Source: Capsicum annuum (lineage: Eukaryota; Streptophyta; Magnoliopsida; Solanales; Solanaceae). Taken from it: 64,000 bases of DNA. The position numbers were made by a program, and so were the translations under genes. Positions within the stretch are counted from its first letter, which is position 1. The number at the start of each line of letters is the position of its first letter. The notes beneath the pieces were generated by a model. It had not been told where the DNA came from. It saw only the letters and a list, made by a program, of their open reading frames with translations, and ran no database searches. Shown one piece after another: positions 58,991-64,000 of this stretch. The DNA lies in NCBI RefSeq assembly GCF_002878395.1, contig NC_061114.1, positions 168,676,883-168,740,882 on the forward strand, read 5' to 3'.

Positions 58991-59226
58991 TGATAAATAT
59001 TGTGGCATGTTCATTTTAGCTAAGGTGGCAAGTGTGGAGTAAGCTTGAGGCTAGGCTGCTGCCGAATTATTTTCCTACGGAGGTGGAGCGTTGGCCTGAG
59101 TATTGGCGGTAACTGCCTGGCTAGCGTCTGAAAAGCTGCCCGAAATTCGGCATGGGATACCGTCTCATGTAACGGATCAATGGGTTGAGGTTGGTTGTTG
59201 TTTCCACGAGCTCGACATGGAGGCAT
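58991..59226 (-). pseudogene. N-terminus of a gypsy gag, minus strand
   Basis: From an ATG at 59226, 190 bases inside the PBS, the frame reads MPPCRARGNNNQPQPIDPLH, then ETVSHAEFRAAFQTLA. This is the usual start of a plant gypsy gag of the Tekay/Del type. After AFQTLA a frameshift occurs; in the next frame QAVTANTQANAPPP continues the same domain up to a stop. About 75 codons are recognisable before the sequence changes to the LARD-like interior. The rest of gag and all pol are absent. This shows that the LTR family also exists in coding elements. Confidence 0.75.
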
Positions 59227-59424
59227 TTTCTGTCATAAGAATGCACAAATTAACAGCAGAAGGAAAAAGTTGTAAGCATGATAGACTCTTGTAGAAAGAA
59301 AGAAACGACTTTTCCTAGAACTCCTCGCAGCCTCTTGATCATAGGTATGGCGCGCTACACACCGATGCTCAAGACTCTATGTAACGCGGCTTGTAAGACT
59401 TCTTAGGACTCTTCACAACCTTAG

Positions 59425-59436
59425 GCTCTGATACCA
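59425..59436 (-). other. Primer-binding site, perfect tRNA-Met type, minus strand
   Basis: Minus strand TGGTATCAGAGC, next to the LTR end at 59441. Confidence 0.9.
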
Positions 59437-59440
59437 AGTT

Positions 59441-61804
59441 TGTAACACCCCGAAATATCATCCCGAGATGCGACATGGTGCCCAAGGCTACACGTAGCCT
59501 CAAGCTAACTCTTTAAGCCAAAACACTACCCTTGGGTTCCAAAAAAACAACATACACGCTACGCTAAGGATATATATATAAGTACATGTCATATCACATC
59601 GTACATGGCATGGAATATCGTTAGACTATACATAAATGGAATCTTTACACATAAACTAACCTAACAATACAATAGTCTTACATAACCTCTATACAGCAAA
59701 ATCAACGAGCCATTGGGACAAACCCCCAACTGACTCAACAAACCAAAGGGATAAAAAAACAACAGCACCAAAACTAGCAACTTGGTCCTCAAACCATAAG
59801 GATTCACCACTGAAGGAACGTAGATGCGGCACTCGGATATCACTGTCACGGCTGCGATCGAGTACCTGAACCTACATCATGGTAAGAATGTAGCCCATAG
59901 AGAAATATGTGGTCAGCACAAAATACGTACTGAGTATGTGGGGGCGCATGCAAAATATAAATAATATCATAAATTTCATAAAAACGTATATACGGACCAT
60001 AATGACACACCTGGCTTGAGTGACATTAAATTATGCAACTCATAATATCTTAGATAGGAAATGTAGGAGAAAAACCTCATAAATCATTATAGATCATCAT
60101 AGGCAATTTGACTTACCACATCAAAACTCGGAGTGACTCGGTATTTCAATAAACATGACTCTTAAGGACAAGGAAGTTTCCTATAACCGACAATCCCACG
60201 TGAGCTACATGAAATACCAACGTTTGAAACCCCCGTTGGCAGGAGTGTCATACTCTTTTCCAGGGAGTACAACCTTAAAACTGCAATAATCAAAATCGGG
60301 CTCTCTGGCTAATAATATCATTATCAAACAACCCTACGGTGGAACATAGGTTTGGGGAAATTCCAAATTTCCCTCTCGGTGCTAAGTCTACTCCCTGACA
60401 AGCTCAGAACGCGTTAGGACATCCACCACAAAATCACAAAGGTCTATCATAAAGACCAAATCAAATCTCTTTCTCATTTATCAAATCATACCAATTTGTG
60501 GATTCCTAACTCAACACATTTTAGCTCAAAACATTTTAATCTTCCTCAATATAAACAAGGTATCAATGCGTTGAACCATAACCAACTCGACATTTGGACA
60601 AGGATATGAAGACTCAATACATAATATTTTCAACAATTTGACTCATCAAAACCATCCGGAAAATACCAAGACTCATTGCAATTTCAATATCAACATTTCT
60701 TAATTTGTCATCCAACTCTCATTTAAAGTTACTTGAGACATCAACCCATAGTAGGGATATAGAATTTCCAATATCAATTATAAATTCATAATAAGGAAAT
60801 AGTGGAATGATAGTATAAATCAAGGCTTAACATATTAAATGATCACACTCTCATAATCAAATACTTTTTGGACATAATTTCATCTCAACATCATACACAT
60901 ATCGGATGACATAATCCCACAGCTCATGGACAATAATATAAGATATAAAACCATACTTCCAATTCATGGTAAAACATGTAAAATCTCATGTCAATGTAAT
61001 TCACCAAAAATACCGGGCACAAGATTGAAAGGATAATCTTGTTCAAAGCCCCACATACCTAAAAATGGAAGATGAATATGAATTTCCAACTCCAGAACTT
61101 TATTCATAAAAATAAAGGGTGCTTCTTGAAGCCCTTAACATGATCAACTCGAATTCTAAATCAATTTGAAATTTCTATGGTTCAATCAAGAGACATAGAA
61201 GGATGAAATTTGGAGTAGTAGGGTTGAGGTTTGAGCCTTAGGAAATTTTGGAGAAAAATGAGCTATTGAATGCTCTTAATGAACTTAAATACATGGTTTA
61301 CCCAGATGGATTGGAGTGGGAATGACCAAAATACTCTTAAAAATCAAATAATTTCAAATCTGTCCTTTGGTGGACTATTTTGATAGGCTTAAGTAGATCA
61401 ACCATAACTTTTTGCTCCGATAGCGAAATTGGATGAAACCAATTTCATTGGAAATAGGACTTTCAGAGCTTTCTTTTGATATATAGTATCTCACCTAGAT
61501 CATTATGTACAAAGAGTTATCTTCGTTTGGAGTTGACCCTAAAAGTCGCCTGGCCTCAGTATTTTTTTTCTGCATATTTACTGTTCACCACTATTCATGG
61601 TTAGATCAGAATGATCGTTACACATCACTCGAGTGTCCGTTTTGGTTGATCCACATATCATTAGAAAGCTTATTCGATACTCTACGCGATGATGGGTCGC
61701 ATATCCATAAATTCCACGCAGAAAAATTATTAATCATGATAAAGAATAGAATTCAACACTTTTTCATCCTAGATCTTAACGAAAAAATTTTCTGGGGTAT
61801 CACA
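59441..61804 (-). repeat. LTR of the gag-bearing partner, minus strand (right arm of inverted pair)
   Basis: On the minus strand from TGTGATACCCC (61804) to GGGGTGTTACA (59441), 2364 bases. Homologous to 54104-56705 on the opposite strand, including the promoter region and the TACTCCCTGG..AGAGTATGA block. The 141-residue frame at 61505-61930 starts in this LTR and runs out of it, so it is not a gene. Confidence 0.85.
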
Positions 61805-62753
61805 AGACTATATCAAAATTATGTTTTATGCTTGGTCTTGTATTCTCATATTTTATTATTTCATGCATTTGTGCTCACCTATCTCGTGTTGTTCAGTATT
61901 ACATATTCATATATTAGTTACTCAGAATGAATAGGCTAGTTGCCACTTTGTCTTAGATTTCACTCATTCCATCACCATGGCATCAATTATTCAGTTAATC
62001 ATATCATTTCAGTAGATATATGTTTTTTTTTAAACGTTCACGTATTGATATTTTACTGTATCCCAACTTCAGTTCTACAAAAGTAAAGCTTTAATAAATT
62101 AAGTGTTGTAATTCACCTGCTTATCAAATTATGTTTGTTACTCATGCTTTAAGATATTTTCACTTTCAGTCTATTGGTAAGTCTACTTACACCTCATCAT
62201 GTATATTTTATGATTACATATCAAGCCAATTTTACTTATTGCATTCACCCCCGCTTACTTAGTACATTCCAGAAGTATTGATCCACATATACGTTTGTGT
62301 GGCACAATGTTTCATAATATAGGTACCAGTTGTAGTCCACATATCATGATCAGATCATTGCAGTTCCAGCCAGCACGTGATGAGTTCTCCTATCACGGGG
62401 AGTCTAGTTAGATGTTGTTTATGTACCTTATTTTCATTATTCATATATATTAATTGGTGGTAGTTGGAGATATGCCCCATCTATCTATAGTCAGTATAGT
62501 AGAGGCTTCATATATGTCAGTCAGAGTTAGTCATGTAATTTTAGTGCACTACTCAGTTTTTGTCAAATTATAAATTGTATCAGTATTATAATTTCTCTCA
62601 AATTTTATCATGATTATATTTCTACATAGCAAAACATCTATTTAGTGTATTATAATTCAGTTGCTTAATAGTATACCAGTTTATGTGTTGGCTTAGGATA
62701 ACTTGTGGTTCCAAGAATCGTGTTACGACTAGGTGTAGTCTCGAATTATGACA
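61805..62753 (+). repeat. 3' part of a third, related LTR
   Basis: Ends in CGAATTATGACA just before a PBS. Its wording follows 56180-56500 (CACCCCC.CTTACT.AGTACATT, GGTACCAGTTGTAG..CACATATCATG, AGTAGAGGCTTCAT) at clearly lower similarity. The 5' half is missing, cut at 61804 by the minus-strand LTR. Confidence 0.65.
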
Positions 62754-62757
62754 AACT

Positions 62758-62769
62758 TGGCATCAAAGT
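62758..62769 (+). other. Primer-binding site, degenerate tRNA-Met type
   Basis: TGGCATCAAAGT, four bases after the LTR end. The usual form is TGGTATCAGAGC. Confidence 0.7.
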
Positions 62770-64000
62770 TAAAGTGTCCTAGGGCTTATATGAATCTGTG
62801 TCTAATAAAGTCTTGTGGAATGGTACGGAGACATCTGAACTTTTCTTCAAGAGGCTACAAAGCATTTAGGAAATTATTCCATTCTTTTATGTCTCATATC
62901 ATGCAATAGAAGTGTTCTCTATGAAATTTATGTAGACCCCCATCTTACACCATTCATGTCAACTCTGCCTTGTTATTGAGGTAACAAAAATAGTCAAGCT
63001 CAAATCCCTACAGATTGAGCTTTCTCAAATTATCCCCACAGATAGTTATGGGGGGATTACATATGGGATTAAAAGGATCCTAACAATTCCCTTATGTTCT
63101 AAAGTATGAAAGATTTCATTCATTTTCATGAAAATAGTGCACTAAACTTATGTTATATGTTCCCTTAGATCCCTTCTCAGAATCCCATGACAGTATGTGA
63201 TTTAGAGTTAAAAGCATTAACCTAGAAGTTTAGCAGTAGTAAAGTTGGGATAGTGTTATCTGGATTGAGCAGATTTTGTATCCATGGGGATAGTTGTATG
63301 AAAGGTAAATCAGTAGGCTTGAAATAGTTTATGAAATAATTTAAGTTTGTTGATTCAAAACTATATGTTGTTGATGTTGGGTATGTTGGTGTAACGCTAA
63401 TTCTCATGGTTTAGATGCAATGTTAGTAGGTTATGAAGGAAGTTAGCATGGTTGGTTGAAGGTTTTGGGATATCCATGTTAAGTGTTATAATCTAAGTTT
63501 GAATCTTAAAAGATTAAGCAAATAGAAGAAAGAGTTGAAATTTTGGATGGTGATGCTCCCTCAGATTCTAAGTTAATCAGAGTTTAAATTATTTTATGAT
63601 TATTATTGGGCTATAGAATGTTACGAGTTGTATCTCAGAAGGAAGTATTAGCAATGGGTTTTACCCTCTTAGATGTACTCTTCAGGGTGAAATTATCTGT
63701 GTGCATTGTTATATCTCAGACTCTAGAGTAATATAGTTGCAGTTCAGTTTAGAGTTATTAAAGGGTTCTGCAGACTTACAATAATAGTTTAAAGCTAAAG
63801 GGGAGATGATAGAACAAGTAACCAAGCCAAGCTCTCAGATTCTAGTAGTGATTCAAGTATATTCTAGAACAGTAGTAAGGGAGGATGATCCCCAACCCAT
63901 TCTTTTATCATTGCAATGTTTTTCAGACATCACGACATCTACTCATACCTTAAAAGTCAACCCAATAATCATAGCTCATATTCATGAACTTTCAAGAGAA
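62770..64000 (+). mobile_element. LARD-like interior of the third family, running out of the window
   Basis: Parallels the array interior from about 40715 to 41660 (CTTCAAGAGGCTAC, GATAGTTATGGG, TAGCAGTAGTAAAGTTGGGATA, GTAAGGGAGGATGATCCCCAACCCAT). Only small chance frames are open. In the part equivalent to the 102-codon frame of the array the ATG reads ACG. Confidence 0.65.

Noticed and set aside
54104..61804. Reading the facing LTRs as a DNA transposon with long terminal inverted repeats
   Set aside because: Each arm has LTR features (TGTGATACC start, TATA box, GTTACA end) and a perfect PBS at its inner side, and one is followed by gag. No transposase is present, and the outer flanks (GATGT and AGACT) do not form a duplication.
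61505..61930. A 141-residue open frame, one of the longest on the plus strand
   Set aside because: It begins in the minus-strand LTR, crosses its border at 61804 and ends in a different LTR. A gene would not span that junction.
1..64000. Search for tRNA, rRNA, CRISPR-like arrays, bacterial operons, resistance or defence genes
   Set aside because: No clover-leaf with the usual A/B boxes, no rRNA core sequence, no regularly spaced identical repeats and no prokaryotic gene organisation were seen.

Overview
The window looks like heterochromatic nuclear DNA of a dicot plant, most likely a nightshade relative (Solanaceae). That guess rests on the style of the long terminal repeats (LTRs) and pol remnants and is only an inference. 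It is AT-rich. I found no cellular gene, no tRNA or rRNA, and no CRISPR array. Almost everything recognisable is LTR retrotransposon DNA of the Ty3/gypsy class, decayed by stop codons, frameshifts, deletions and repeated nesting. Longer open frames are either retrotransposon domains or chance frames inside LTRs. Layout: 1-3650 is a minus-strand gypsy element with gag, zinc knuckle, protease, primer-binding site (PBS) and an LTR of about 2 kb. 3651-8512 holds pieces of an Athila/Tat-like element on the plus strand (leader, non-coding body, LTR, PBS) and a separate inverted repeat. 8513-17748 is a minus-strand Tat-type LTR (LTR A) split by a complete but decayed gypsy element at 8623-16412. 17749-19925 is the 3' internal part of a Tat-like element. 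From 19926 to 54103 a second minus-strand Tat-like element is spread over 34 kb: 3' LTR (LTR B) at 19926-21166, an acidic ORF, integrase at 33147-34303, RNase H/RT/protease/gag at 49654-53500, PBS at 53561-53578 and part of its 5' LTR. Two large insertions interrupt it. One is a 10.1 kb gypsy element of the integrase-with-chromodomain (Tekay/Del-like) type at 21865-31963 with a perfect CATAG target duplication. The other is a 15.2 kb plus-strand array at 34453-49648 flanked by CTACT/CTAAT. The array is the most unusual structure here. Four LTRs (two nearly full, about 2.8 kb) alternate with a 3.2 kb internal segment that has PBS and polypurine tract but no recognisable gag or pol. This is the architecture of a large non-autonomous derivative (LARD), arranged in tandem behind one outer target duplication. 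54104-61804 carries two LTRs of another family facing each other as a roughly 2.4 kb inverted repeat, each with a perfect PBS on its inner side. One leads into LARD-like internal DNA and the other into the start of a real gag. 61805-64000 is the end of a third related LTR followed by LARD-like internal DNA. How the parts relate: the LARD-like units should depend on enzymes from autonomous gypsy relatives, and the fragments at 1-3650 and 59000-61804 are the local candidates because their LTRs or PBS regions are related. No element in the window is intact, so I infer no active system. I found no convincing new biological system. The strongest leads are the tandem multi-LTR array and the facing LTR pair.
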